Below, piece by piece: positions 17,782 to 27,613 of a stretch of DNA of 64,000 bases (the first letter of the stretch is position 1; every line of letters starts with the position of its first letter). Origin of the DNA: Candidatus Thiodiazotropha sp. 'RUGA' (GTDB taxonomy: Bacteria > Pseudomonadota > Gammaproteobacteria > Chromatiales > Chromatiaceae); NCBI GenBank assembly GCA_016842065.1, contig JAEPDS010000007.1:62001-126000 (forward strand), read 5' to 3'. A model generated the notes under the pieces. It was not told the DNA's origin. It was given only the letters and a program-made list of their open reading frames with translations, and did not search any database. A program made the translations under genes and the position numbers.

Positions 17782-19506
17782 ATGAGCGGCATTGTCGAAG
17801 TGACCCTTCCCGATATCGGTGATTTCGAGCAGGTGGATATCATTGAAATTCTGGTATCTCCAGGCGACCGGGTCGATGCGGAAGATTCCATTATTACCCT
17901 GGAGAGTGATAAGGCGACAATGGACATTCCCTCCCCGCACGGCGGAACGGTCAAGGAGCTGATGGTCAAGGTTGGGGATAAGATCTCCATGGGTGGCGCG
18001 ATCCTGAAACTGGAACTGGCCGCCGGAGAGCAGGCGGAAACTCCGCCGGCAACCAGCAAGGCGCCGGTATCCGAGGCAGTCAAAGGTGCGGCTGACAAGT
18101 CGGCTGACGTGGTGGTGCTCGGGGCGGGCCCTGGTGGTTATACCGCTGCTTTCCGGGCAGCGGATCTGGGTAAGAAAGTCATTTTGATCGAGCGCTACGA
18201 GGCGCTTGGCGGGGTCTGTCTGAATGTTGGCTGTATCCCATCGAAAGCCCTGCTGCATGCCGCGGATGTGATCAATGAAGCGGCTGAAATCGAGGAGATG
18301 GGGATCAGCTTCGGCAAGCCGAAGATCGATCTCGACAAGCTGCGTGACGGCAAGGACAAAGTGGTAAAGAAACTCACCGGTGGTCTGAAGGCGTTGGCCA
18401 AGCAACGTAAGGTTGAGGTGGTTCACGGTCTGGCCCGCTTCGAGTCACCCAAGCGTATTGCGGTGAATGGCGCCGAGGGCAGCATCTCGATCGATTTTAC
18501 CGATGCCATTATCGCCTGTGGCTCCACTCCGGTGGAGATTCCCGGATTTCCCAATGACGACCCCAGACTGATCAATTCAACCGGGGCACTGGAACTGGCA
18601 GATGTACCAAAACGCATGCTGGTCGTGGGTGGCGGTATCATCGGGCTTGAAATGGCCACGGTCTACAGCACACTGGGTAGTAAGATCGATGTGGTGGAAC
18701 TGCAGGACAATCTGATCCCCGGTTGCGACCCGGATCTGGTCAGGCCGCTGCAGAAACGCATCAAGAAGCGCTATAACGCCATCATGCTGGGTACCAAGGT
18801 GACCGATATTCAGGCTCAGAAGAGTGGCCTGAAGGTCAGCTTCGAGGGCAAACAGGCACCGGACAAGCCGCAAACCTACGATCGGGTGCTGGTCTCTGTG
18901 GGTCGCGTGCCGAACGGCAAGAAGATCAATGCTGAAGCGGCGGGCATCAATGTGGATGAGCGTGGTTTCATTCCGGTTGACCAGCACATGCGGACCAATG
19001 TACCCAACATCTATGCCATTGGTGATGTGGTAGGGCAGCCGATGTTGGCCCACAAGGCTACCCATGAGGCTAAAGTGGCTGCCGAAGTGATTGCGGGGCA
19101 CCCATCCAGTTTCGACCCCATGACCATCCCGTCAGTGGCCTATACCGACCCGGAAGTGGCCTGGATGGGGCTGACCGAGACTGACGCCAAGGCGCAAGGC
19201 ATCGAGTATGAGAAGGGGGCCTTTCCCTGGGCAGCCAGCGGTAGAGCGTTGGGTATCGGCCGCGATGAAGGGGTGACCAAGCTGCTGTTTGACCCGAAAT
19301 CGAAACGGATTCTGGGGGCCGGCATCAGCGGACCGAATGCGGGTGAGTTGATCGGTGAAACCGTGCTGGCGCTTGAGATGGGTGCCGATGCGGAGGATAT
19401 CGGCCTGACCATACACCCCCATCCAACCCTCAATGAGACCATCTGCTTTGCCGCAGAGATGGCGGAAGGCAGTATCACCGACCTGATGCCACCGAGAAAG
19501 CGCTGA
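17782..19506 (+). CDS. lpdA: Dihydrolipoyl dehydrogenase (E3) with N-terminal lipoyl domain
   Basis: 574 residues. An N-terminal lipoyl domain (K44 in ESDKATMDIP) is joined by an Ala/Pro linker to a full flavoprotein disulfide reductase: FAD motif GAGPGGY at about 114, the redox disulfide Cys146/Cys151 (CLNVGC), the NAD-binding GGGIIGLEMA and the C-terminal HPHPTLNE active-site segment. It reoxidises dihydrolipoyl groups of E2 with NAD+. About 100 residues longer than plain E3 because of the lipoyl domain, as in some beta- and gammaproteobacteria. The lipoyl domain closely resembles that of AceF in this locus. Confidence 0.97.
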   Translation: MSGIVEVTLPDIGDFEQVDIIEILVSPGDRVDAEDSIITLESDKATMDIPSPHGGTVKELMVKVGDKISMGGAILKLELAAGEQAETPPATSKAPVSEAVKGAADKSADVVVLGAGPGGYTAAFRAADLGKKVILIERYEALGGVCLNVGCIPSKALLHAADVINEAAEIEEMGISFGKPKIDLDKLRDGKDKVVKKLTGGLKALAKQRKVEVVHGLARFESPKRIAVNGAEGSISIDFTDAIIACGSTPVEIPGFPNDDPRLINSTGALELADVPKRMLVVGGGIIGLEMATVYSTLGSKIDVVELQDNLIPGCDPDLVRPLQKRIKKRYNAIMLGTKVTDIQAQKSGLKVSFEGKQAPDKPQTYDRVLVSVGRVPNGKKINAEAAGINVDERGFIPVDQHMRTNVPNIYAIGDVVGQPMLAHKATHEAKVAAEVIAGHPSSFDPMTIPSVAYTDPEVAWMGLTETDAKAQGIEYEKGAFPWAASGRALGIGRDEGVTKLLFDPKSKRILGAGISGPNAGELIGETVLALEMGADAEDIGLTIHPHPTLNETICFAAEMAEGSITDLMPPRKR

Positions 19507-19542
19507 GCAGGGCGGCTTGAGATCCCGACAGGGTGAGACAAG

Positions 19543-20748
19543 TTGGACCGGGTGACTGCGGCTGTTCGGGCCTTTTATGAAGCCTACCCCTATCCGCCGG
19601 GGAACAGGCCCGACTGCGATGCCTACCATGGACGGTTGCTGCTGAGTTACATCGAACGCCCCGCAGGGATAGCCAGGCAGCTGCAGCTGCTCGAGGCGGG
19701 TTGCGGACGGGGAATCAATCTGATCGAGGCCGCAGCCCTGCAGCCCGATGATCAGTTCACCGGCATCGATATCAACCGGGTGGCGATCGACGAAGCTTCG
19801 GCGAAACTCCGCAGTAATGCGCTCGCCAACCTCAGTTTTCATCTTGCCGATCTGCTCGACCCCGCCTCCCTGCCAGGCGCGAGTCGGGGCTATGATGTCA
19901 TTCTCTCCTATGGGGTAATACACCATCTGAGTGATCCACTGAGAGGCCTGCAGCAGCTGACGCAACAATTGGCGCCTCATGGGGTGTTGTCATTGATGGT
20001 CGATGGTCGCTATGGCCGGCAACCTCTGGATCGGTTTCTCCAGGCACTGCAGATGGTTTCACCATCGGCTGAGCAAGCTGGGGAGAGGGCAGCGACGGCC
20101 AGAGCCCTGGCACGGATTGCCGAGAGGGGGGTATTTCATGGCAACTGCTGGCAGGGTACCTCGTCTGTGGATGAGGTGGAGTTTGCCGATCGATGCCTGC
20201 ATGTGCATGAGCAGAGCTATGACATCGAGGCGTTGTTGCAGTTGCTGGATAAGGCTGGTTTGAAGTTCATTCGTTGGCATGAACCAGATGACTGGTCGCT
20301 ACAGACGATCTGTGACGATGAGGCGCTGATCGAACAACTGCAGAGCGTTGAACCCTCAATGACCTATCAACTGATCGAACGCCTTACCTACCGACCCAAA
20401 CTGACCCTGGTGGCGGCAAGGAAGGAGGATCAGCCGCGACATCTGCCGAGCAGGGAAGAGTTCCTCTCGAAACGGTTTTGTCTGAGTCCTCAGTTGAGAC
20501 GGGTAACCGATGAGGCAGGCGACACAGAGTGGTTGCTGCGTGGACGCAAGCTGTCGATTGATGCGCAAGGATCAGCGCATCGGCTGCTCACGGCAGCGTC
20601 ACAAAGCAGTAGTGGTTTTAGCGCTTCGCAACTGCTTCAACAGCTGAGCGGGGACTCCACTGAGCCGCAGCAGGCTTTGAATCTGTTCATCCAGCTCTAT
20701 GATCTCGAGTGTCTCTATGCCCCCCATGAAACAGATAGGAGCGTGTGA
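19543..20748 (+). CDS. Class I SAM-dependent methyltransferase
   Basis: 401 residues. The SAM-binding motif LEAGCGRG lies at about 50-57, with GIDINRVAID after it and YDVILSYGVIHHLSDP further on. The start AVRAFYEAYPYPP recalls a group of methyltransferases beginning with a YPYP segment. A C-terminal region of about 150 residues beyond the Rossmann fold is unassigned. The start is TTG with GGGTGAG upstream; a GTG at 19552 is possible. The stop overlaps the ATG of the hydrolase gene (TGATG), so the pair are co-translated. Substrate unknown. Confidence 0.8.
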   Translation: MDRVTAAVRAFYEAYPYPPGNRPDCDAYHGRLLLSYIERPAGIARQLQLLEAGCGRGINLIEAAALQPDDQFTGIDINRVAIDEASAKLRSNALANLSFHLADLLDPASLPGASRGYDVILSYGVIHHLSDPLRGLQQLTQQLAPHGVLSLMVDGRYGRQPLDRFLQALQMVSPSAEQAGERAATARALARIAERGVFHGNCWQGTSSVDEVEFADRCLHVHEQSYDIEALLQLLDKAGLKFIRWHEPDDWSLQTICDDEALIEQLQSVEPSMTYQLIERLTYRPKLTLVAARKEDQPRHLPSREEFLSKRFCLSPQLRRVTDEAGDTEWLLRGRKLSIDAQGSAHRLLTAASQSSSGFSASQLLQQLSGDSTEPQQALNLFIQLYDLECLYAPHETDRSV

Positions 20749-21527
20749 TGAGTGATGCGCCACCGCTCTACTTCAGAGATCTGGGTGATCCTGAAAAGCC
20801 GGTCCTCTGCCTGATGCATGGACTGTTCGGATCGACCAGCAATTGGATGGGTATCGTCAGGCTACTTCAGGATCAGTTCAGAATCATCAATCTGGATCTG
20901 CGCAACCACGGCCGATCTCCACACTACAGTGAGATGAGCTATCCGCTGATGGTTGATGACCTGCTGGCCCTGTGTGACGCTCTCGATCTGCAGACAGTCT
21001 CACTGCTGGGACACAGCATGGGTGGTAAAGTGGCCATGCTGACCGCTCTTACAAATCCTGAGCGGGTGGAGAAGTTGCTGGTGGCGGATATTGCACCGGT
21101 CGCCTATGAGCACCGTTTTGCGTCCATATTCAAGGGGCTGCAGACCATGCCCCTGGCACAGTTGGAGAGTCGTGATGCGGCCGATCTTCATCTCTCCGGC
21201 TATGTTGCCGAGCCAGGGGTTCGTCAATACCTGCTGCAGAATCTGCAAAAAAGGGGAGCGCAGTGGGAGTGGCGCTTCAATCTGCAGAGCTTGAAACAAG
21301 CGATGCCGCTGCTGACAGACTTTCCCGAGGTGGCGGGTAACACCTTCCCCGGGGATGCCCTGTTCATTCATGGTGAACTGTCGGACTATGTGAACCAGCA
21401 GGCGATCAGGCGCATCGATGACTACTTTCCGCACAATCGTAGACGCATGATTCACGCTGCCGGCCACTGGTTGTATGCGGAGCAACCGGTTCCTTTTGCT
21501 CAAGCGGTGGCGAGTTTTTTGAAGTAA
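20748..21527 (+). CDS. Alpha/beta-fold hydrolase (YbfF-like esterase)
   Basis: 259 residues. Oxyanion segment HGLFGST (24-30), nucleophile elbow GHSMGG with Ser90, and a late histidine in AAGHWLYAEQP near residue 240 give a complete catalytic triad frame. The DLRNHGRSPH segment is typical of YbfF-type esterases. The natural substrate is not predictable. Overlaps the methyltransferase stop by one base. Confidence 0.85.
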   Translation: MSDAPPLYFRDLGDPEKPVLCLMHGLFGSTSNWMGIVRLLQDQFRIINLDLRNHGRSPHYSEMSYPLMVDDLLALCDALDLQTVSLLGHSMGGKVAMLTALTNPERVEKLLVADIAPVAYEHRFASIFKGLQTMPLAQLESRDAADLHLSGYVAEPGVRQYLLQNLQKRGAQWEWRFNLQSLKQAMPLLTDFPEVAGNTFPGDALFIHGELSDYVNQQAIRRIDDYFPHNRRRMIHAAGHWLYAEQPVPFAQAVASFLK

Positions 21528-21628
21528 CATTCGACGCATTCAGCAATTCCCACAGAGTCAGTCAGTCTGAAGTGGGGATGAACAGAATTAGAATTCAAAG
21601 ATCAAAAATATAACGGAGGTCGTGAAAC

Positions 21629-22579
21629 ATGAAAAAGCTATTCGGGATATGTCTGTTGATGTTACCGCTGATCGGTGTCAGTGCCGAACAGCGGTTTATC
21701 AGTATTGGAACCGGTGGTCTGACCGGGGTCTACTATCCGACCGGTGGCGCCATCTGCCGGTTGTTGAACAAGGGCAGAAAGGATCATGGAATACGTTGCT
21801 CCGTGGAATCCACCGGTGGATCGATCTTCAATCTCAATACGATTGCCGCAAAAGAGCTCGATTTCGGTGTCGCCCAGTCCGATTGGCAGTATCACGCCTA
21901 TCAGGGCAGTTCAAAGTTCTCCAAACAGGGAGCCAACAAGAGTCTGCGGGCGGTGTTCTCGATCCACAGTGAACCCTTTACCGTAATGGCCCGCAAAGAG
22001 AGCGGTGTCAAAACCTTTGCAGATTTGAAAGGTAAACGAGTCAATATCGGTAATCCGGGCTCAGGTCAGCGGGGCACCATGGAGGTCATGATGGAGAAAC
22101 ATGGCTGGAGTAAGCAGGATTTCAAGCTGGCTTCGGAGTTGAAAGCCACTGAACAGGCCAGAGCCCTGTGTGACAACAAGATCGATGCCATGGTCTATGT
22201 TGTGGGCCACCCCAACGCCTCGATCAAAGAAGCAGCAACCGCCTGCGACACCCACCTGGTTGCCGTGGATGGCGATCTGGTGGAAAAACTGATCGAGACA
22301 ACCCCTTACTATGCACCGGCGATGGTGTCTGGTGGGATCTATCGGGGCAGTGATAGCGATACCCCCACCTTCGGCGTCAAGGCGACCCTGGTTACAGCGG
22401 AGCATGTTGATGAAGAGGTTGTCTATCAACTGGTCAAGACGGTGTTCGACAATCTGGATAAATTCCGCCAGCTGCATCCTGCGTTCGCCCATCTCCAGGC
22501 GACGGCTATGCTGGAGGGTAATAGCGCGCCATTTCACAAAGGTGCGATGCGCTACTACAAAGAGAAGGGTTGGCTTTAA
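21629..22579 (+). CDS. TAXI-family TRAP transporter solute-binding protein
   Basis: A 316-residue periplasmic protein with a signal peptide (about 1-19). The FISIGTGGLTGVYYPTGGAICRL opening, split here as IGTGGLTGVYYPTGG, is the TAXI family signature; GNPGSGQRGT and DAMVYVVGHPN segments also fit. It binds a small organic acid or similar ligand for uptake by a fused TRAP permease, whose gene lies 1 kb downstream beyond a divergent DUF481 gene. ACGGAGGT gives a strong ribosome binding site. A hairpin follows the stop. Confidence 0.9.
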   Translation: MKKLFGICLLMLPLIGVSAEQRFISIGTGGLTGVYYPTGGAICRLLNKGRKDHGIRCSVESTGGSIFNLNTIAAKELDFGVAQSDWQYHAYQGSSKFSKQGANKSLRAVFSIHSEPFTVMARKESGVKTFADLKGKRVNIGNPGSGQRGTMEVMMEKHGWSKQDFKLASELKATEQARALCDNKIDAMVYVVGHPNASIKEAATACDTHLVAVDGDLVEKLIETTPYYAPAMVSGGIYRGSDSDTPTFGVKATLVTAEHVDEEVVYQLVKTVFDNLDKFRQLHPAFAHLQATAMLEGNSAPFHKGAMRYYKEKGWL

Positions 22580-22594
22580 TCCTCACCTGACCGG

Positions 22595-22626
22595 ATGGGC
22601 TGGTGCCGAGTCATGCACCAGCCCAT
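22595..22626. terminator. Strong hairpin after the TAXI gene
   Basis: ATGGGCTGGTGC and its complement GCACCAGCCCAT form a perfect 12-bp stem with an 8-base loop. No T-run follows; a terminator or a 3' stabilising structure that keeps the binding-protein mRNA separate. Confidence 0.5.
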
Positions 22627-22796
22627 GCAACATTCACCTGATTTTCCGCATCAACTCGTCATAAACCACTGGGGACTGTTCCGCACAAGAGTATCCTTTG
22701 AATTGATTGGCGGGCATTCGCGGTAATTAGTGTCTATTGGCGGATAGACTGCCCACTATGCCAGTTCATCAGATCGAGCTGTCAGAATCGGATCGA

Positions 22797-23537
22797 TCAG
22801 ATCTGCCATAGCAGTGAGAGGTTGTAGGTGAAGTCGTTGTTCTCCTGATCTTCACTGACATCGGAGTCGTATTCGTTTCTCAGTCCGAGTTTGATGGCAA
22901 GATTGCGTGCCTCGGCCATTTTCATCGACCAGTTTAGAGCCGTCAGATTGCGGTACTCCCCGGTATCGTCCAGATCCGGATAGAAGGCTGTGGTGAACTC
23001 GAATCGCTCAAACTCCGAGATGATCCAGCCCAGATCGAGCGCCAGTACCAGCTCCGGGGTTCTGATATCCTCATCATCGCCCCGGCTGATCGATCCACCC
23101 AGACCGATCCGGCTGGCGATATCCCAGTTGTCGCTCTTCAGATGCTGGTAGCCAGTACCGCCGGAGGCGGAGAGACGATCGTCCCAATCCTTGAACTCAT
23201 CCCGGTCGTAGCGTCCCTGAAGGAATGAGAACCAGGGGTTCTGCGGCCAGATCCACTCCCGTTTCAGGTCGGCGAAGAAGCGGTTTGCGGAGATATCGCC
23301 ATCGCTTTTCGAACGATCGTAGGCGGATGAGAATTTCCAGGTTTTCAGCGGATCGGCGTAATCGGTATTGAAACCCAGATGAAGGTTTAACGTCTCACTG
23401 TTGCCGGAGGCCCCATTCAATCCCAGTTCGACCTGGTGGCGCCAGGAGGACGCTACCCCATCATCCGCAAAAACGGGCTGGATCGATACGCAACAGATCA
23501 AGAGTGATAGAGTAGCTGACAGAGATTTAAGACACAT
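22797..23537 (-). CDS. DUF481 outer-membrane protein
   Basis: 246 residues with a signal peptide (cleaved near FA-DD, about residue 24) and the DUF481 body: repeated amphipathic strands with aromatic residues (ELGLNGASGNSETLNLHLG, TWKFSSAYDRSKSDGDISANR) and a C-terminal strand ending LLWQI, typical for an outer-membrane beta-barrel related to YdiY. Function unknown in the family. It lies in reverse orientation between the TAXI gene and the TRAP permease, with its start almost touching that of the permease. Confidence 0.85.
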   Translation of the reverse strand: MCLKSLSATLSLLICCVSIQPVFADDGVASSWRHQVELGLNGASGNSETLNLHLGFNTDYADPLKTWKFSSAYDRSKSDGDISANRFFADLKREWIWPQNPWFSFLQGRYDRDEFKDWDDRLSASGGTGYQHLKSDNWDIASRIGLGGSISRGDDEDIRTPELVLALDLGWIISEFERFEFTTAFYPDLDDTGEYRNLTALNWSMKMAEARNLAIKLGLRNEYDSDVSEDQENNDFTYNLSLLWQI

Positions 23538-23562
23538 GGCTCGCGTGGCAGGTTGTGAACAG

Positions 23563-26103
23563 ATGGTGCAGAAGAATAACGTAAATCAGTTGGAAATGGT
23601 GGAGACGGTTGAGTACGGTGGGAGGCGTCCCACAGGTTTGACCAAAAGTTTTCTCATGGCTACCGCGCTCTGCTGGGCATTGTTTCAACTGTGGGCCGCC
23701 TCGCCACTGCCTTTTACCTTTGGGATCGGTGTCTTCAACGATACTGAGATCCGTTCAATCCATCTCGCCTTTGCAATTTTTCTGGCCTATCTGTTTTTTC
23801 CCTTCAGACGACGCATCAGCCATCAGATCCCCTTGATGGATTGGTTGTTGGCGGCAACCGCCGCCTTTTGTGCTGCCTATCTGTTTCTCTTTTACGAAGC
23901 GTTGGCTGAGCGGGCAGGGGCTCCCTCCGGATTCGATGTGGGGGTGGCGGTAGCCGGTGTGTTGTTGCTGTTGGAAGCAACCCGAAGGGCGCTGGGTTGG
24001 CCGCTGATGCTGATCGGCGCCTGTTTTTTAGGCTATACCTTCGCCGGGCCCATACTACCTGACCTGCTGGCCCATAAAGGGGCTTCTCTGGAGCGGGTTG
24101 CCTCACACCAGTGGCTCTCCACCGAGGGAGTTTTCGGTGTGGCGGTGGGGGTATCCGCCGGGTTTGTGTTTCTGTTTGTTCTGTTCGGCAGCCTGTTGGA
24201 GCAGGCCGGCGGGGGACACTATTTCATCCGCGTCGCCTATGCCCTGGTGGGGCATCGTCGCGGAGGCCCTGCCAAAGCGGCGGTACTGGCATCGGGATTG
24301 ACCGGTATGGTCTCCGGCTCATCCATCGCCAATGTGGTTACCACCGGTACCTTTACCATCCCCTTGATGAAGAAGATCGGTTTCTCTTCAGAGAAGTCCG
24401 GAGCGATCGAAGTGGCGGCTTCAACCAACGGTCAGATCATGCCGCCGGTGATGGGGGCGGCTGCGTTCCTCATGGTGGAGTACCTCAATCTCTCCTATCT
24501 GCAGGTGATCAAGCACGCCTTTCTGCCTGCCCTGCTGAGTTACATCGCACTGCTCTATCTGGTCCACCTGGAGGCGGTCAAGGCGGGCATGCCTGCGGCA
24601 CACCGCAAGCGTGTGGGCACGCTCTGGTCCCGCCTGCTCCGATGGGGCTTGACCCTCTCGGGGGTGGCGCTGTTTTTTCTGCTGGCTTATTGGCTGGTGG
24701 GGTTAGTCGATCAATTGCTGGGGGAGTACAGTTTCTGGGGAAATGCCCTGTTGATCCTGTCACTCTACGGATTGTTGATCTACGCTGAGGTCCGCTATGG
24801 ATTGCGCCAGCAGGATGAGCAGACTCTTGAGGGGCTGACTCCAAGCCAGGCTCTGTTGGGCGGGCTGCATTTTCTATTGCCTATCCTGGTGCTGGTCTGG
24901 TGCCTGATGTTGCTGCGTCTCTCTCCGGCCACGTCAGTCTTCTATGCGATCTGTCTGATGATGGTGATACAGCTGACTCAAGAGGCGTTGCGGGCCCTCT
25001 ATAACGGCGATCGCTTGAGGCAAGGGTTTAGCAAGGGTTTCAGATCCCTGATCACCGGTCTGGAGAATGGCGCCAGAAACATGATCGGTATCGGTGTCGC
25101 CACCGCCACCGCCGGTATCGTGGTGGGAACCGTCAGCCTGACCGGCATCGGCCAGGTGCTTGGAGAGTTGGTGGAAGTGCTCTCCATGGGATCGGTGGTG
25201 CTGATGCTGATACTGACCGCCCTGATCTGCATGATTCTGGGAATGGGCCTGCCCACCACAGCGAACTACATCGTGGTTTCGACCCTGATGGCCCCGGTGA
25301 TCGTGCAGCTCTCCGCTTCCCACGGACTCGACATTCCATTGGTCGCGGTGCATATGTTTGTCTTCTATTTCGGCATCCTGGCCGATGACACACCACCGGT
25401 AGGTCTGGCGGCCTACGCCGCCGCGGGCATCTCCGGCGGCGATCCGATTCAAACCGGACTGCGTTCATTTTTTTACGATATCCGTACCGCGATTCTGCCG
25501 TTTATGTTTATCTTCAATACCGAGCTGCTGATGATCGGTGTCTCCGGTGTGGGGGATTTTCTGTTTGTCGCACTGCAGGGTCTTGCGGCGATGCTGCTGT
25601 TTGTCTCCGCAACCCAGGGTTGGCTGATCGTTCGCAGTCGCCTTTGGGAGAGTGCCGCACTGCTGCTGGTGGTGTTCTCCCTGTTCCGGCCCGATTTCTG
25701 GCAGCAGCAGTTCTATCCATCCATGGCATGGCAGCCGCCACAGCAGATCGATGGCTATCTTGCTGAGCTGCAGTCCGGTGACAAGCTGCGTGTGCAAGTG
25801 GAGGTGGAGGATGAGAGTGGTGAGTTGATAAAAAAGGATGTGCTGCTGCAGGCGCCGACGATGCAGGGTGTGCTCTCCCTTGAGTCCTTTGGCTTGTTGA
25901 CCGAAGCGGATAGTGAAGGGCTGAGAGTGGTTGATGTGGTGTTTATGAGTGCGGCGGAAGGGGCCGGCCTGGAAGCGGGTTTCACCCACCGGGTCCACGG
26001 CTACTATCTGCCTCAACAGCAACCGGATAAAAACTGGTTTCTGATCCTGCCGCTGTTACTCTTGGCCTTGATTTTGTTTGTGCAGCAACGGCGTAAGGAT
26101 TAA
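23563..26103 (+). CDS. TRAP transporter fused permease (DctQ-DctM, TAXI type)
   Basis: About 846 residues: a fused 4TM + 12TM TRAP membrane subunit. Visible are the conserved ASSTNGQIMPPVMGAAAF-like segment (AASTNGQIMPPVMGAAAFLM), MGLPTTANYIV and FGILADDTPPVGLAAYAA of the large subunit, and a C-terminal soluble region with PDZ-like and DUF3394-like character ending in one membrane helix. It drives sodium- or proton-coupled uptake with the TAXI protein. The start is uncertain: ATGs at 23536, 23563 and 23596 are in frame; 23563 avoids overlap with the DUF481 start. Confidence 0.88.
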   Translation: MVQKNNVNQLEMVETVEYGGRRPTGLTKSFLMATALCWALFQLWAASPLPFTFGIGVFNDTEIRSIHLAFAIFLAYLFFPFRRRISHQIPLMDWLLAATAAFCAAYLFLFYEALAERAGAPSGFDVGVAVAGVLLLLEATRRALGWPLMLIGACFLGYTFAGPILPDLLAHKGASLERVASHQWLSTEGVFGVAVGVSAGFVFLFVLFGSLLEQAGGGHYFIRVAYALVGHRRGGPAKAAVLASGLTGMVSGSSIANVVTTGTFTIPLMKKIGFSSEKSGAIEVAASTNGQIMPPVMGAAAFLMVEYLNLSYLQVIKHAFLPALLSYIALLYLVHLEAVKAGMPAAHRKRVGTLWSRLLRWGLTLSGVALFFLLAYWLVGLVDQLLGEYSFWGNALLILSLYGLLIYAEVRYGLRQQDEQTLEGLTPSQALLGGLHFLLPILVLVWCLMLLRLSPATSVFYAICLMMVIQLTQEALRALYNGDRLRQGFSKGFRSLITGLENGARNMIGIGVATATAGIVVGTVSLTGIGQVLGELVEVLSMGSVVLMLILTALICMILGMGLPTTANYIVVSTLMAPVIVQLSASHGLDIPLVAVHMFVFYFGILADDTPPVGLAAYAAAGISGGDPIQTGLRSFFYDIRTAILPFMFIFNTELLMIGVSGVGDFLFVALQGLAAMLLFVSATQGWLIVRSRLWESAALLLVVFSLFRPDFWQQQFYPSMAWQPPQQIDGYLAELQSGDKLRVQVEVEDESGELIKKDVLLQAPTMQGVLSLESFGLLTEADSEGLRVVDVVFMSAAEGAGLEAGFTHRVHGYYLPQQQPDKNWFLILPLLLLALILFVQQRRKD

Positions 26104-26109
26104 CGATTT

Positions 26110-26131
26110 GGATAAGTGTTAACGGGCCCTA
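26110..26131 (+). repeat. Solo end of the GTGTTAACRGGCCCT repeat
   Basis: GGATAAGTGTTAACGGGCCCTA, 18-19 of 22 bases identical to the right end of the element at 29252-29512. It fills the gap between the TRAP permease stop and the sbcB start, ending 5 bases before the ATG. Confidence 0.65.
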
Positions 26132-26136
26132 CGAAT

Positions 26137-27573
26137 ATGACATTCAGTTTCTATTGGCACGATTATGAGACCTGGGGGGCGGATCCCCGTCGCGACCGGG
26201 CTTCCCAGTTTGCCGGTGTGCGCACCGATGAGGATCTCAATCCTGTGGGTGAACCACTGGTCGTCTACTGCAAACCCAGTGATGACATGCTGCCCCAGCC
26301 GATCGCCTGCATGATCACCGGAATAACCCCTCAGTATGCCCAGCAGCATGGTCTGGTGGAGGCCGAGTTCATTCGCGCCATCCATCAACAGCTGGCAGCG
26401 CCGGGAACCTGCGGTGTGGGTTACAACAGTCTGCGCTTCGACGATGAAGTCACCCGCAATACCCTCTATCGAAATCTCTACGACCCCTATGCCAGAGAGT
26501 GGCAGAACGGTTCCTCCCGCTGGGATATCATCGATATGGTTCGACTGACCCACGCGCTGCGGCCTGATGGGATCGAGTGGCCAAAAAACGATCAGGGGGT
26601 GACCAGCTTTCGGCTGGAGGAGTTGAGTGTGGCAAACGGCATAGAACACGCCGCCGCTCATGATGCTCTGTCGGATGTCTACGCCACCATTGGCATGGCC
26701 AGACTGGTCAAGCAGCGCCAGCCGAAGCTGTATGACTATCTGTTCAACAGTCGTGCCAAGCAGGTGGTTGCGTCACGTCTGAATCTGCAGCAGCGTGAGG
26801 CGGTGCTGCATGTATCCTCCATGTATCCGTCGGCCCGGGGATGTATCGCCATGGTGATGCCGTTGATCAAACATCCGGCAAATCCAAACGGCATTGTTGT
26901 TTACGACCTACGTTACGATCCGGAGCCGCTGTTCTCGCTTGATGTGGAGACGTTGCATCAACGTCTGTTCACACCCAAGGATCAACTCCCGGAAGATGTG
27001 GCGCGGTTGCCGATCAAGACGATTCACATCAACAAATGCCCGGTGGTAGTGCCGATCAACACCCTGGATCCGCAATCTGCGGAGCGTTGGCAGATCGACC
27101 TCGACCAGGCAGAGCGCCATCGTGCGGCACTGCTGAAGGCGGACCGCTTCATGGCTGACATCGAACAGGTCCATCGGCAGCGTGAGTTCGAGTCGGTGAG
27201 CGATCCCGATCTGGCGATCTACTCCGGAGGTTTCTTTTCCAGCAGTGATCGACAGCGCATGAATCAGATCGTTGAGTCGGAGCCTGAGACCCTGGCCGAT
27301 TTTCCGCCGGTATTCGATGATCCAAGACTGGTGGAGATGCTGTTCCGTTACCGGGCCAGAAACTGGCCGGAAACCCTGAATCAGGAGGAGCGCCAGCGCT
27401 GGGAGGAGTATCGCAGTGAACGCCTGATGATGGAGGAGGGGGGAGGCAGCATCAACCTGGATCTCTACCTGCAGACGCTGGATCAGCTGGAGGCCGATCC
27501 GGAGCTGAGCGAACAGAAGCGGGCATTGATTGCCGACCTGCTGGCCTGGGCCGAGCAGGTGGCGCCGCTGTAA
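26137..27573 (+). CDS. sbcB: Exodeoxyribonuclease I
   Basis: 478 residues. DEDDh 3'-5' exonuclease: ExoI acids D9 and E11 in HDYETWG, ExoII VGYNSLRFDDEVTRN, ExoIII HDALSDVYATI. The SH3-like and C-terminal helical domains of ExoI follow. It degrades single-stranded DNA and interacts with SSB in recombination and mismatch repair. Size matches E. coli SbcB (475). I start at ATG 26137; a TTG at 26116 would place the repeat inside the coding region and is unlikely. Confidence 0.95.
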   Translation: MTFSFYWHDYETWGADPRRDRASQFAGVRTDEDLNPVGEPLVVYCKPSDDMLPQPIACMITGITPQYAQQHGLVEAEFIRAIHQQLAAPGTCGVGYNSLRFDDEVTRNTLYRNLYDPYAREWQNGSSRWDIIDMVRLTHALRPDGIEWPKNDQGVTSFRLEELSVANGIEHAAAHDALSDVYATIGMARLVKQRQPKLYDYLFNSRAKQVVASRLNLQQREAVLHVSSMYPSARGCIAMVMPLIKHPANPNGIVVYDLRYDPEPLFSLDVETLHQRLFTPKDQLPEDVARLPIKTIHINKCPVVVPINTLDPQSAERWQIDLDQAERHRAALLKADRFMADIEQVHRQREFESVSDPDLAIYSGGFFSSSDRQRMNQIVESEPETLADFPPVFDDPRLVEMLFRYRARNWPETLNQEERQRWEEYRSERLMMEEGGGSINLDLYLQTLDQLEADPELSEQKRALIADLLAWAEQVAPL

Positions 27574-27613
27574 CCCGTTTAGCCACCAGGACTTGCTCCT
27601 GGAAAAGAGCATT

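Noticed and set aside
19543-20748. Methyltransferase-hydrolase pair as a biotin (bioH-bioC) unit
   Set aside because: The motifs fit a general methyltransferase and a YbfF-type esterase; the methyltransferase is too long for BioC and no other bio gene is near.
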